DNA from: Wurfbainia villosa
Lineage: Eukaryota > Streptophyta > Magnoliopsida > Zingiberales > Zingiberaceae
Length of the DNA: 64,000 nucleotides
Direction: 5' to 3'
NCBI GenBank assembly: GCA_025175895.1
Contig: CM046000.1
Location: forward strand, 34,260,720-34,324,719
Below are positions 44,675-56,257 of the stretch, piece by piece. The stretch's first letter is position 1. Each line of letters begins with the position of its first letter. Both the position numbers and the translations under genes were made by a program. A model generated the notes under the pieces. That model was not told the origin of the DNA. It searched no databases and saw only the letters and a program-made list of their open reading frames with translations.

Positions 44675-46465
44675 TGTTAGTGAAAGCCCTAGAGTCAATC
44701 ATGTGATGATTGTTGTATGGACTTGTTGTATCATATTCCTATTTATAAAGGCATGGTTATTATACTTACTTGTATTGGTGCCAAATAACTAAGTATAATA
44801 ACGTCCTTGAGTAGATGGTTCTTATCTATAACAATTGATTGGTTGAATCGATAATGAGATGATATAGAGAACACTACTCTTAATCATTCCTAGTCAAGTA
44901 TTAACATTCAGGGACAATGTTAATGCAAAGAGACTAGCATGTAGATCAACTCGATGACTTGATCTCACAAGTCATGGATATGTGATATCAAGTTAACACA
45001 TGGGTAAGCATTGGAGAATGTATACTGAATGATCCACCATGAGAAAGTATCATGGATTGTTATATGAGTGTCATATACTTTATCATGTGACTATTAGTAT
45101 GACTATTAGTCCTTGGACCTGAAGTCACCATGGTTCCCTACATAAGGAGTTGCATACTTTGGCTTCGTCAAACATCACCCGTAAATGGGTGGACTATAAA
45201 GGCGATTACTGGGTATGTAATAGATTATGCGGAGGGATGTGAGTGATGTAGATGGGATCTATCCCTCCTATATGACGGGAGTGACATCGTTATTCTTGAT
45301 AGAGTGAGACCACGAAATGCATGGTCATGGTCAAATGAGTCAATATGAGATATTGAGCTCATTTGATTAGAGTGAATCTACTTGGAGTTCAAGATATAGA
45401 TTGTATCGAGGATGACACGGTCTATGCCTCAATTGGTCAATCTAAATGTCAAGAATAGAGGGACATTGTCACATATTGTGAGAGTCACAATTAGTAGTCA
45501 CAAAGGTGATGTTGGATCTCAACATTCTTGTAACTTGGGTAGCAATGATGTGTTGCTAGATACCGCTCATTGCTTATGTTCCTAAATCAGTTTAGGAGCA
45601 TTGCCAACGTTACAAGAACCTATAGGGTCACACACAAAGGACAATTAGATGGAGATTAGGTTCATATGATGAACCATGAGGATTAGGTTCATGGGATGAA
45701 CCAAATTGGATTAAGAGTAATCCAAATTAGACTAATTGAGTTGGACTCAAGTTGATTCAAGTGTTGAATGAGTCTAATTTAGATTTGATTCATCGAGTCA
45801 ATTTAAACTAATGAATTGAGATTCATTAAATCAAATTGACTTGAATCAAATGGTTGGATTTGATCAACCTTGGGAGATAAGAGGTCAAGTTTGACTTGAC
45901 TTGAGAGAGAAGATGAATGGTCAATTTTGACTTGACCAATTGTCATATCATGGTGACTTGGCATGGGGCCAGCCAATGATGATGCTCCACATCATCATGG
46001 ACACATCATGGGGTGCCACATCATGAGGGAGACCAAGAGCCATTGGCTCTTGGAGTTACATGCATGCATGTAACCCCCTTATAGTTGGTTATGAAAAGTG
46101 TGAAGTTAATTGTGTAACTTCATCTTCTTCCTCCTCTCTTCCCTCAAACTCTCTCTTCCTCATCTTGCCGTGATCCTCTAAGGGGTGCTAGCATACTCTA
46201 GGTTGCTTTTCTCCACCTATTGCTTGTGTGGATACCGATAGAGGAGTGTACACTTGACACTCTCGAGTTCCGGCAAACCATTTGGATGAGTGGGATAAGC
46301 GAAGGGCATCGCATCAAGGGTAAAACTCTTAACATGTAGATCTAGAGTAGATCTAAGGTTTTAAACATGTATATGTAGTTTTGTTTATCTTCGCACGGAT
46401 TCGTGGCCGACTTCCGGGGTTTTCGCAATGCAAATAGCAATTTTTGCGTCTCGGATAGTCCAACA
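44675..46465 (+). repeat. R1 3' LTR
   Basis: 1791 bp, TGTTAGTG...GTCCAACA, followed by the AATAT duplication. It is close to the 5' LTR with scattered substitutions. Confidence 0.95.
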
Positions 46466-46470
46466 AATAT

Positions 46471-47370
46471 CCCTTCGACCAAAGTTAGAATCGATGGACA
46501 CAGTTCACTGCTCCGACGATGAACTTCGGGGTTGTTGAATCACCACAGCCGGTGGATGGATCTATGGAGGCAAAATGGCCAAATGACGACCGCTTAAATG
46601 GAAGCGATGGAAACTAGATGCTGCCATCGGAATCGAAAGAATGGGGAGCTACCAGAGCTGGAAAACCATGCTGTTGAATCATGACAATAGAAGATAACCC
46701 CAACCTTCTGAATCACGTCCAACTAGGTCGTCTCATCTCTGATCGCTTGGCGTGAGAGGAGCACCGGTGAAGATGGTCAAAGATCCAATCCTCTCAGTCG
46801 TCGAAGTTGCTGCTACCCAACTTCAGAACCCATATTCGTCGGACCAAGGAAAGGAGGCTTCGGATGGATGGAGATGAAGGGGATGCCGCTGGAGTTGCCG
46901 GAACCGTCATCGAAATTGCTGTGGATGAATAGCTGCTCGTCGCGCATGAGAGGAAGAAGAAAATCGCATCATTCTGTCCTGTTCACCGTGCGAGTGAAAA
47001 TGTTGGATTTTAAAGTCATTTTCCTTAGTCGTCCGATCGAAGCCCTGTAATCTCAGCCACCCACTTAGATCTAGGGTTTAATGAATCCAATTAATCCTCT
47101 GCTTAGGTAGGCTGATCAATCAAATCTGAGGGCTGCGATCGATTTGATCTGGATCGACGGTTGCGATTGCTCCAATTAGGCCCTCTTTACATGTTTCCTA
47201 CAAAATCACATGCAATTCATGAAAAATATTGAAGTTATAGGAATTAACGCAATTAATCAAAAATAAACTCAATATGTAAAAATATATTGAATAACAATAA
47301 TTACCCACATCAAAGAGCCTAAAATATCCAATCTGTAAATAAAAATAGCACAATAAAAATGCAACTATCA
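46471..47370 (-). repeat. H 3' LTR, part 2
   Basis: Continues 33339 after R1 and ends TATCA at 47370. It contains a GC-rich stretch (46500-47000) and no supported gene. Confidence 0.5.
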
Positions 47371-48911
47371 AATTCTCCCACACTTATTTTTGTGCGTCCC
47401 AAGCAATAATAAAAACAAAGAAACATTAACTACCTAACTCATTCCCCAAACAATACCCATATCAATAATTCAGATATAGGAAAAATTAATTACTTAGGAT
47501 CACCAAATTGATTCGGATCTCAGATAGTCAAAAGATCCGACTCTTATAACAGTCAACATGTATGATGATTTTCAATTCAATCGAATAAACCAAGCATGAT
47601 ATAAAACCTCCCAAAATGGATAAATGCACTAATTCTCACATAATAAATGTAGGAGTGGGGCGCCCTCAAAACAACATGTAATCCTGCACTATCATATACT
47701 TGCTTATCATCTACTTCTCTACTGTTATCAATACATCTCATACATGAATCAAAAGGATTTATCAAGAATCAAAACAAGATCAAAAGTAGACTACAGATAA
47801 AGTATACAAAGAGAAGTACAAAACAAAGGTACAATGAACAGGAAACAATAGAAGAGTTGGGGAAATAAACCTGATGAGTTGCTATGTGAAATGCTCAGTG
47901 ATACCAGTAATATAGAGTGAGGCTAGAACAATTGGAAACTTAAGAATTAGATTTTTAAGATCACATGACTCTATCCAGACATTGCAAATTCCATTTGTTT
48001 GCATTACAATTGCACAATTTTTTTCTTTTCTCTTTTTTTTTTAATATGCAATGGCACCATTTTTTTTTTGTGCAGAAAATCAAGTACTAATCAAAGGCAA
48101 ATACATCTCAAGGCCAATGACCTTTGAAAACTATGCCTTCCATATAATGTTTCCAACAAAACAATATAGCTCCTCCCCCACACTTAAAAATTTTGTCCGT
48201 CTCGGACAATACAACCCATCAAACTATTCCTCTAACATGGAAAATAATAGATATGTGAAAGACAATCCACCAAAATACAAAGACAATGGATAGTAAATGA
48301 AGAGATAAGATGAGTAAGACATGGAATATGGAAGTATCAAGTGGATTAGACAGGCAAGCTAAGTCAGGAAAAGAACCAAGAATGAAATCCTTCATCATAT
48401 TCATATAAGTAAATGTTACTACAGTTTTGAAAAGACTCAAAGCAAGTTCTAGAGCAACAAGTATCACATGTGTTATCACACAAAAGTGGGTAAATGATAA
48501 GAATGGCTTACAACCTCACTAGGTGAATAGAACATCAAGCTTAGTCTATCAATAAAAAGTTCATCATCATAACAAGTGACTGCATGCAAGTGAAGTCTCC
48601 CATCATACATAAAAATCCACAATTTGATGATCAAACTTAACTAATTTTTACCACCTCTGAAATGATACTAAAGCATGCATAGGGAGTATTATTTAAACTC
48701 AACAAAACACTCAAACCTAGGTAAAACAGGCAAACAAACAACCAACCAAAACAATTTATTCCGAACATGAAAGGAAGGAACTAAATGCAGTAAATAAAAG
48801 AACACACTCCCCTTTCATGTCAGAGAAAAAGCATCCTCAAGGTCCACTTCCTCCACTGTAGCTCCAATCTTTTCTATCTAGCCCCACTGTCTTCTCCAGT
48901 ATAGACTTGAT
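47371..48911 (-). other. H internal non-coding region with purine tracts
   Basis: On the minus strand AAGTGTGGGAGAATT abuts the LTR (47371-47385), the polypurine tract form of Tat/Athila-like gypsy elements. A second such tract is at 48172-48186 (element sense AAGTGTGGGGGAGGA). AT-rich, no pol domain or other gene. Bases 48907-48911 (TTGAT) are the left S duplication. Confidence 0.5.
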
Positions 48912-49276
48912 TGTTGGGGATCTTGGAAGGCTAGAGGGGGGTGAATAGCCTCTTTTTCGATTTCTACAAAAATGGTTAGCGGAAGCACAACAAATACAAT
49001 AGTAATAGAAACAAAAATACAATGCTAACACAAAGAACTTAACGTGGTTCGGAGATTAAGCTTCTACTCCACGGCAATCCTTCAAGGGGATCAACCCAAA
49101 TCGATCTTCACTAAGAAGCTTTCTCTTTTACAAAACCCTCCTCTTCTTACAAAAGATGAAGATGAAGATTAGAGAGGAGGAGGGGAATTAAAATACTTAG
49201 AAGCTTAGGAAATTCGTGGGAGCTTGAGAGAATGATCAGAATATAAGCACTAGCCTCTTCTTGCTCCCCTTGGCCT

Positions 49277-49285
49277 CTTTTTATA
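49277..49285 (-). promoter_or_regulatory. TATA box of S 3' LTR
   Basis: Element sense CTATAAAAAG; partner at 56630-56638. The palindromes lie 135-380 bp upstream in element sense. Confidence 0.6.
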
Positions 49286-49419
49286 GAAAAGAGACTCATT
49301 TTCCCATTGGACCACGATCAGTCAACTGATGTACAGCATCAGTCGACTGCCATCGAAGCCAACGGCTTCTGACGAGGTGAATCTGTGGAGATACGCAGTC
49401 ACCATTTACAACGACAACC

Positions 49420-49654
49420 TGATCAGTCGACTGATCAATTCATCAGTCGACTGATGAAGTGATCAGTCGAGTGATCCCCATGTGGAGTCGAGTGAGACTC
49501 CATTATGTGCCCGTCGTCGACTTGATCGATCGATCACGACGGTATTGGCGGCCGTGATGCCACAATCACCAATCTTAGCGATCGATCGATCATCGTGGTT
49601 TGATTCATGAGCACCTTATCAGTCGAGTGATACAATGTATCAGTCGACTGATAC
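49420..49654 (-). repeat. Palindrome cluster in S 3' LTR
   Basis: Perfect palindromes TGATCAGTCGACTGATCA (49420-49437), TTCATCAGTCGACTGATGAA (49439-49458) and GTATCAGTCGACTGATAC (49637-49654), all with core CAGTCGACTG. Between them (49520-49600) the partner LTR has more CAGTCGACT-type sites where this copy has GATCGATCGATC. Confidence 0.9.
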
Positions 49655-50145
49655 TTGTTAAGTATGTTAATTTCATACTTGAATTAACTCCCTAGACCTA
49701 AACCCAACCTTCTAGCTCTTCCTTAAGCCTCATGCCTCAGGATCCCTCCGAGTTCGCGACTTGTTCATCCTTTGCGCTTGCTTCCAAGAGCTTCCTTCGG
49801 TTTCATCATGGCTTGGGTTTCTCTTTGCCAAAGTACGCTTGGACTTTACACCGCCAAGACTACATGCTTGGACTTATGCTGCCAAGACTTGCCTTTGGAC
49901 TTCCTTTGTCAAGGTCCGCTTAGACTTTACGCTGCCAAGACTACATGCTTGGTCTTACTCCGCCAAGCCCTTTCCTTGGACTTCTCTTGTCAAGATCACA
50001 CTTGGACTTTTCCTTTACCAAGTCTTCATACTTGGATTTTCCTGTCACTTAAACATGTTTACAATTAGATCACAAATGTTGCCTAACTTAGATGATTATC
50101 CAAACATCAAAACATATAAATGCTTGGGGCATTGTTGCACCAATA

Positions 50146-51467
50146 ATCCCTCCCTTTTTGATGTTTGGCAATCATTTAAGTTAGGTCTTAAAACATTCTC
50201 AGAAATAAACATCACATGTCAACATATATCAATGTGAATTTCTAACTTAAATCATCCTTCTCCCCCTTTGACATACATCAAAAAGAGAAAGACTTAATAC
50301 AAATAAGTTCATGAAATTTATAATGCCTTGAATTAAGGTATAAAATAGAATGAAAGCTCCCCCTTAATGCAAGACATAGGTTATGATGTGTGAATAGCAT
50401 GTTGAGCAAAGCATAAACAAGAAATATGAAACTATGTTCTATCTTTGCACCAACAATATAAAGTTAGGGGATTAAAACTTTATATCTATGAAGCTCCGCC
50501 TGAAACATTGCATTATTCAGTCCTAAAACCTCTTTTTACAGAAGATTATCATACCATAGTTTTAGGACACTTAAGAGTACACTTAAGGCTAAGAAACAGG
50601 GATGATTTGCTTAATTTCAGGGTAGTTTGTCCAATTCCAGGGTAGTTCGCCGAATTCAGGCTTGCCCAATTCCGGTTCGCAATTCGGTGGTAGTTTGCCC
50701 AGAGCGGCCGCAGTAATTTTTCCAGGGCAATTTCACCAGGGCAATTTTGCTAAGGCAATTTGCTGTGGCGGTTGCGTGGTGGTTCTACCAGTAGTTTCGC
50801 GAGCGCTTTGCCAGGTGGTTCGCCAGGTGGTTCTACTAGGGAAGTTTTGGGTGGTTCTCGCCAGGCGCTTTATTGATTTACGACAACAGAGTAGCAATGA
50901 CTAAAACTCGGAAGTCGACTGCCACACCTGAAACTCATTTTTCAGGTTTTTTAGAAATACGCCAAAAATTCAAGAAACATTAAAAAATCACGAAATTTCG
51001 TGCACACATTTCTGAAGTCATGTTATATCAAGGAAAAATGATTGGAAAAATATATGTTTTCCAGATTTCGACAATGATACAATTTTGAAACTTATCAAAA
51101 GCTTTAAGTATTTTTTCAAACTTTGTATCACTTTTACTTAGTAATTGAAAACTGTTTTTCAAAGTATGATAAATATAGTTTAAAATTTATTTTATTTAAC
51201 ATTTCCAATCATATTCTTAGAGCTATATACTCATCAATTGTGTATAAGCCTTCCCAATGATTGGTCCAATGAAGGATTAATGTCTCTAGATGGCACTTTG
51301 GTTCATAGTAATGCATCATAATAAGCATGATGATCCAAGTGCATTTTCCTAACATCTCACATGTTATCTAAGTGGCTCAATACAAAAATCATGATTTCTT
51401 AGGTATTTTGTGAGATGCTTAAAGGTATATTCCTAGATTTTCTATGGGATCATGCAAACCTACAACT
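50146..51467 (-). other. S polypurine tract and 3' non-coding region
   Basis: The polypurine tract (element sense CAAAAAGGGAGGGAT) is at 50146-50160. The rest lacks a coding frame. An unusual GC-richer block at 50610-50880 holds many short repeats (CCAGGGCAATT, CCAGGTGGTTC, GTAGTTTG). SIRE elements often carry an extra frame here; none is visible. Confidence 0.65.
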
Positions 51468-52118
51468 CTATTCAACTAAGCACATTCCAAGTTCTCTCCT
51501 AAGTGATGAAAATTCTACTTCGGGGAGAGGCTTGGTAAATATGTCGGCTAGGTTGGACTTAGATTCAATGTAATTGAGCTCAATGTCCCCCTTAGCCACA
51601 TGATCTCTAATGAAGTGATGTTTCACTTCAATGTGCTTGCTCCTAGAGTGATGCACCGGATTTTTGGTCAAATTTATGCTGCTCACATTATCACAAAATA
51701 CTTTTATGTTGGAGTAAAGTAGCTCATAGTCCTCTAAAGTATGTCTCATCCATAGTAGTTGAGCTACACAATCACCCATAGCCACATACTCGGCCTCGAT
51801 GGTGGATAGGGCAACACAAGGTTGCTTCCTACTACTCCAACTAACTAGGGAGGACCCAAGGAATTAGCATCCACCACTAGTACTCTTCCGATCCAATTTG
51901 CAACCGGCATAATCGAAATCGATGTACCCAACCAAATCAAAAGACCTAGTCCTAGGGTACCATAGTCCTACATTTAGTGTGCCTTTAATATATCTTAAGA
52001 TTCTCTTAACGACAACTAAATGAGATTCTTTAGCACATGATTGGTACCTAGCACATATACCAACCGTAAATAATATATCGAGTCTACTAGCGGTTAGGTA
52101 CAAAAGGCTACCAATCAT
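51468..52118 (-). pseudogene. S RNase H (and reverse transcriptase thumb/connection)
   Basis: The first open piece (52118-51864) has MIGSLLYLTASRLDI, VKRILRYIKGTLNVGLWYP, GYIDFDYAGCKLDRKSTSGG. A stop at a position suited to CAA follows, then the second piece with RKQPC, TIEAEYVAMGDC, DNVSSINLTKNPVHHSRSKH, HHFIRDHVAKGDIEL and ADIFTKPLPE. This is the complete RNase H pattern, ending at 51468. Confidence 0.85.
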
Positions 52119-52142
52119 ACTCCTATAGAGTGTAAGGTCAAT

Positions 52143-52990
52143 TTATTTTCCTTCAAGGTCATTATCTATTTTTGTATTAGTTGCCATTGGGGTTGACACT
52201 ACTTTAGTATTTTCCAAACCGAATTTCTTAATCATTTCCTTAGCATATTTGGTTTGGTATACATAAATTCCTTCATTTGTTTGTTTGACTTGTAGACCTA
52301 GGAAAAAATTTAGTTCCCCAACTAGACTCATCTCAAACTCATTTTCCATATTCTTGATAAAGTCTTGAAGGAGTTCATCATTTGTTGACCCAAAGATAAT
52401 GTCATCAACATATACTTGGGCTATAAAGATGTCCTTTGATGTTGACTTTATAAATAGAGTTTGATCTACATTATCCCTCCTAAAGTCTTTAGAGATTAAG
52501 AAAGATGATAATCTTTCATACCAAGCCCGGGAAGCTTGTTTCAAACCATACAAAGCTTTCCTAAGCTTGTATACATGGTTTGGATAGTCCATATTCTCAT
52601 ACCCGGGAGGTTGTTCTACATATACCTCTTCCTTAATGAACCCATTTAGGAATGCCGATTTTACATCCATTTGATGGAGTTTAAAACCCATGTAAGAGGC
52701 ATACCCTAATAGGATCCTAATAGACTCTAACCTAGCAACCGAGGCATATGTTTCATCATAGTCAAGTCCTTCAACTTGATTAAAGGCCCTTGCAACTAAC
52801 CTTGCCTTATTCCTAGAGATATTGCCTTGATCATCTAGTTTGTTCCTAAAAACCCATCTTGTAGTAATGATGGTATTATCATTAGGTCTAGGAACTAACT
52901 CCCATACTTGACTCCTTTCAAATTGAGTCAATTCATCTTGCATTGCTAAGATCCAATCCGGATCAAGTAATGCATCATTGATTGTTTTAG
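52143..52990 (-). pseudogene. S reverse transcriptase, nearly intact
   Basis: A long open stretch: MQDELTQFERSQVWELVPRP, TRWVFRNKLDDQGNISRNKA, EGLDYDETYASVARLES, HQMDVKSAFLNGFIKEEVYV, YGLKQASRAWYERL, catalytic YVDD at 52401-52412, GELNFFLGLQVKQ, then a TAA at 52140-52142. It resembles SIRE/Maximus (Opie-like) elements. The catalytic box is unchanged. It is separated from the integrase by a degraded linker (52990-53240). Confidence 0.88.
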
Positions 52991-53239
52991 GCTCAATTTG
53001 GGAGATGGGGGCTATATGACTAGAAGGAACTCTATGAAATGGCCTAGTCCTAACACCTTAGGATAATTCACCTACAACTTGATCAAGAGGGTGATTTTGA
53101 TGAGATCTTATTGTCCTAGGAGGTGTATTAAGTTGATTTTGATCATGATTATCCTCAACCCTTCTTTCATCATCGAAATCACCTCTTACTCCCCCTTGAT
53201 TTGACTCTCCCCCTTGATCATTACCCCTAAAGTTAAATC

Positions 53240-54340
53240 TTAAAATTTTTGGGTAATTTCTTGATTTTTGTCATTGATATCATTATCAATGGGGGATTCC
53301 CTAGGGTAAGTATTAGAGGTTTCATCAAATTGCACATTTGAGGATTCCTCAATCTTTTGAGTTCTCTTATTATAAATTCTATACCCTAAACTAGTGGATG
53401 AGTATCCAACTAGGATTCCTTCATCCGCTTTGGATTCAAATTTACCGAGGTTGTCTTTGGTGTTTAAAATGTAAACTTTGCATCCAAAGACTTTGAAATT
53501 GTGAATTGTTGGAATTGTACCATTCCATAATTCGAATGGGGTTTTTGCTAAAAACCTATGAATTAAAACCCTATTTTGGATATAGCAAGAAGTGTTGACT
53601 TCTTCCGCCCACAAGTAGCTAGGTAGAGAATATGCATTAAGCATAGTCCTAGCCGCTTCTTGTAGGGCACGATTTTTTCTTTTCATAACTCCATTTTGTT
53701 GAGGTGTTCTAGGACAAGAAAATTCGTGCTTGTACCCTTATTCTAAACAAAAATTGGAGAAGTTAGAGTTCTCAAATTCTCCACCATGATCACTACGGAG
53801 TTCATTTTGAGATTTCTTTCATTCTCTACTCTTTTGCTAAAGCCTATGATTATACCTAGGGTTTCATCCTTATGTTTCATGAAGAATACCCAAGTAAATC
53901 TAGAAAAATCATCTACTATAACTAAGCAATATTTACTACCAATTAATGAAGGGGTGTTATGGCAATCAAATAAATCGACATGCAAGAGTTCTAAAGGTAA
54001 AGCGGTACTAAGTAACGTTTTACCTTTGTGTGATGATCTTGATTGTTTTCCTTCTTGGCATGCATCACACATTTTGTCCTTAAGATACTTGACTTTTGGC
54101 AACCCCTTGACTAACTTCATCTTGACTATTTTGGCAATGTTCTTCATATTGATGTGCCCTAGCCTCCTATGTCAAAGCCAACTCTCTTCTTCTTTTGCAA
54201 CAAGACACTTAGTAGAAATGTTAGAAGCATAGGATAAATCAACATAATAAATATTTGATTTCCTAAATCCTACTAACATGCAATCATTTACTTCCTTATG
54301 TCTTATGAAGCATTTTGAAGAATCAAATTGAACATCAAAA
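53240..54340 (-). pseudogene. S integrase, catalytic glutamate replaced by lysine
   Basis: Zinc domain (HINMKN...CDACQEGKQSRSSHK) at about 54050-54150, then LELLHVDLFD (first D), SKYCLVIVDDFSRFTWVFF, a frame change, and the DHGGEFEN region (second D) near 53770-53800. The third catalytic site lies in PQQNGVMKRKNRALQE: the E usual in the ERKNR motif is K (codon 53681-53683). The C-terminal part continues with YIQNRVLIHR, FKVFGCKVYI, DEGILVGYSS. So S cannot integrate with its own enzyme. Confidence 0.82.
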
Positions 54341-54703
54341 TTTGCATCACATAGTTAACTTACACTAAACAAGTTAAATTTTATATTTTTAACTAATAAC
54401 ACTTTATGAATGACAAGATTTGGGGATACCTCAATTGTGCCTTTTCCTAGGATCTTAAGTTTACCACTATTTCCAAAAGACACCTTCCCCTTGCTAGTGT
54501 GGTTGATGGTTGAAAATTTTCTCTCATCACCGGTCATGTGTTTTGAGCAACCACTATCAACAATCCATAAGCTTGGTCCTTTTACCTATACAACATGAAA
54601 AATGCAAGCCTTAGGCATCCAAATTTTAGGACCGATAGCATTAACTATATAACTTTTGGGGACCCAAGCCTTTTTAGCCTTGCTCCTAATGGTTGGTTTT
54701 CTA
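54341..54703 (-). pseudogene. S protease region
   Basis: Active-site D-S-G at 54550-54558 followed by CSKHMTGDERKF, GKVSFGNSGKLKILGKGTIE and FNLFSVS, the usual copia protease to pre-integrase passage. Stops separate it from both neighbours. Upstream on the minus strand it carries the KIWMPK-type linker. Confidence 0.78.
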
Positions 54704-56203
54704 CTAATTAGAGAGGTGAAGGCTACTTCCTTCTTCCGTAGGCTTATATCCTATGTCGACCTTGTTATAAATGACCCTTTGGTCCCTAAGAATCATATAA
54801 AGATATTTGGACCCATTTGTAAACTTTTCTAAACATGCATGTAAATCACTTATTTCTTTCCTAAGTTCATCATTCTCATTCCTAAGTGTACATGCATCAT
54901 CACAAGGCGGTTCTATATTTTTAAGTGATTTAATTTCTACTTTTAAGTCCTTAATCCTAGTTTTTGATCTATTTAAAGCATTTTGAAGGCATGCAATGGT
55001 TTTATATAGTAAGTCTATTCTAGGGGAGTCTCTTACCTCAGCATCACTTGATGATGATTCGTCGCTTGAGGATGAGGATGAAGACTCCTCACTTGAGCTT
55101 CCGGCTTCCTCCTCCAAGGCTATGAGAGCTAAGTTCCGGGTGGCATGACACATTTCTTCATCAACGGAAGAGTCCTCCAAGCTTAGTGTGTCCCATATTT
55201 GTGCCACCATTGCCTCCTTATTCTTCTCCTTCTTTTTCTTTTCCTTCTCCTCCTTTTTCTTTAGATCCGGGCAATTTGGCTTGATATGCCCTTTTTTGTT
55301 GCAACCATAACAAACAACATTAGGAGTAGAATTTGAACTACTAGAATTTTTACCTTTGGAGGATTGGAATATCCTCCTCACATCCTTCTTGGTGAGTTTC
55401 CTTGACCTCCCACCAAACTTCTTTACATAGTGAGCTACCTCACTAGCCAATAGCTCGTCGTCGCTACTTGATGACTCTTCCTCGGATTCGGATGACGAAG
55501 AGACTTCTTTCTTATCCTTATTCTTCTTATCCTTCTTTTCTACAAAAAGAGCTACACCTTTCTCCTTGGACGAAGTGTTAGCTTGCTCGTGCAACTCAAA
55601 TTCACAAAAGAGTTCATCTAATTTAACCAAAGAAAGATCCCTAGAGACCTTATAGGCATCTATCATTGAAGCCCATAAGGTTGTTCTAAGGAAAACTTGG
55701 AGAATGTACCTCACAAGGTCTCGGTTGTCGACCTTCTCACCTATCACATGTAGTCCGTTGACTTCTTCCTTGAAGCAACCATGCATTTGGCTTACGGTCT
55801 CGTTGGTCTTCATGGCAAAGCTTTGGAGTTGGCCTATCAAGAGATCTCTCTTGTCTCTTCTTATTTCCTTCGATCCCTCGTTGAGCTCAATTAGCTTCTC
55901 CCAAAGCTCCTTTGCCAATTCGAAAGGCCCCACCTTACTTAGTTGCTCTTTTGACAAACCACATTGAAGTGTGGTTGTTTCTTTAGCGTTAGCTTAAGCC
56001 TTCTTGGCCATGTCCCTCATCCAATTCTTGGTTGGTATAGGCGCTCCGTGTTCATTGACCGGCTTCTCGAATCTGTCTACGACACTAAACCAATTATCAA
56101 TATCATTCATAAGGTAGTATTCCATCCTACCTTTCTAGTAGCCGAAGTCGTTGCCGTCGAAGAATGGAGATCTCGTCGTGCTATACCCCTCTTGAAAAGT
56201 CAT
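54704..56203 (-). pseudogene. gag: S gag with zinc knuckle
   Basis: The ATG at 56201-56203 starts a Gag with EGYSTTRSPFFDGNDF and two early stops (one at a W position, GY-stop-KGRMEY, and one after AKKA). From 55957 it is open for 417 codons: GLSKEQLSKVGPFELAKELW, FLRTTLWASMIDAYK, serine/acidic stretches, the CCHC knuckle C-Y-G-C...H...C at 55271-55312, a lysine/glutamate run (KKKEEKEKKKKEKNKEA), more serine-rich repeats and a coiled coil ending near NKVDIGYKPTEEG. T Gag matches this protein except for the knuckle region. Confidence 0.87.
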
Positions 56204-56243
56204 TATGCTCCGGTTGATGGTTATATCTTCCGACGCGATACAG

Positions 56244-56255
56244 GCTTTGATACCA
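56244..56255 (-). other. S primer-binding site (initiator tRNA-Met)
   Basis: Element sense TGGTATCAAAGC, one change, two bases from the LTR. The gag ATG is only about 40 bases away. Confidence 0.82.
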
Positions 56256-56257
56256 CT

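Larger units (their letters stand above)
33340..46465 (+). mobile_element. R1: full-length copia element (Angela/BARE-like), decayed
   Basis: Without its own insertion (T2) the element is about 9.2 kb. LTRs at 33340-39059 (interrupted) and 44675-46465, perfect duplication AATAT (33335-33339, 46466-46470), initiator-Met primer site, a 1.6 kb leader, then Gag, protease, integrase, reverse transcriptase and RNase H in copia order, then the polypurine tract. About ten stops plus frameshifts break the polyprotein. It sits in the H LTR. R2 at the left window edge is the same family. Confidence 0.95.
48912..50145 (-). repeat. S 3' LTR
   Basis: 1234 bp. It begins TGTTGGGG and ends CACCAATA, where CA would be usual; both LTRs share this change. 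The C-run-type block is at 48930-48949, TATA box (element sense) 49277-49285, palindromes 49420-49437, 49439-49458 and 49637-49654, hairpin array 49800-50041. Confidence 0.9.

Noticed and set aside
46475..47050. GC-rich stretch with short frames as a possible host exon
   Set aside because: It continues the H LTR interrupted by R1, the frames are short and no protein similarity is recognisable.
49420..49458. CRISPR-like array from regularly recurring CAGTCGACTG
   Set aside because: The units are palindromes inside plant LTRs with irregular spacing and no spacers or cas genes.
50703..50710. NotI site as a sign of vector contamination
   Set aside because: The surroundings are repetitive plant-like DNA inside a complete retrotransposon, with no vector sequence visible.
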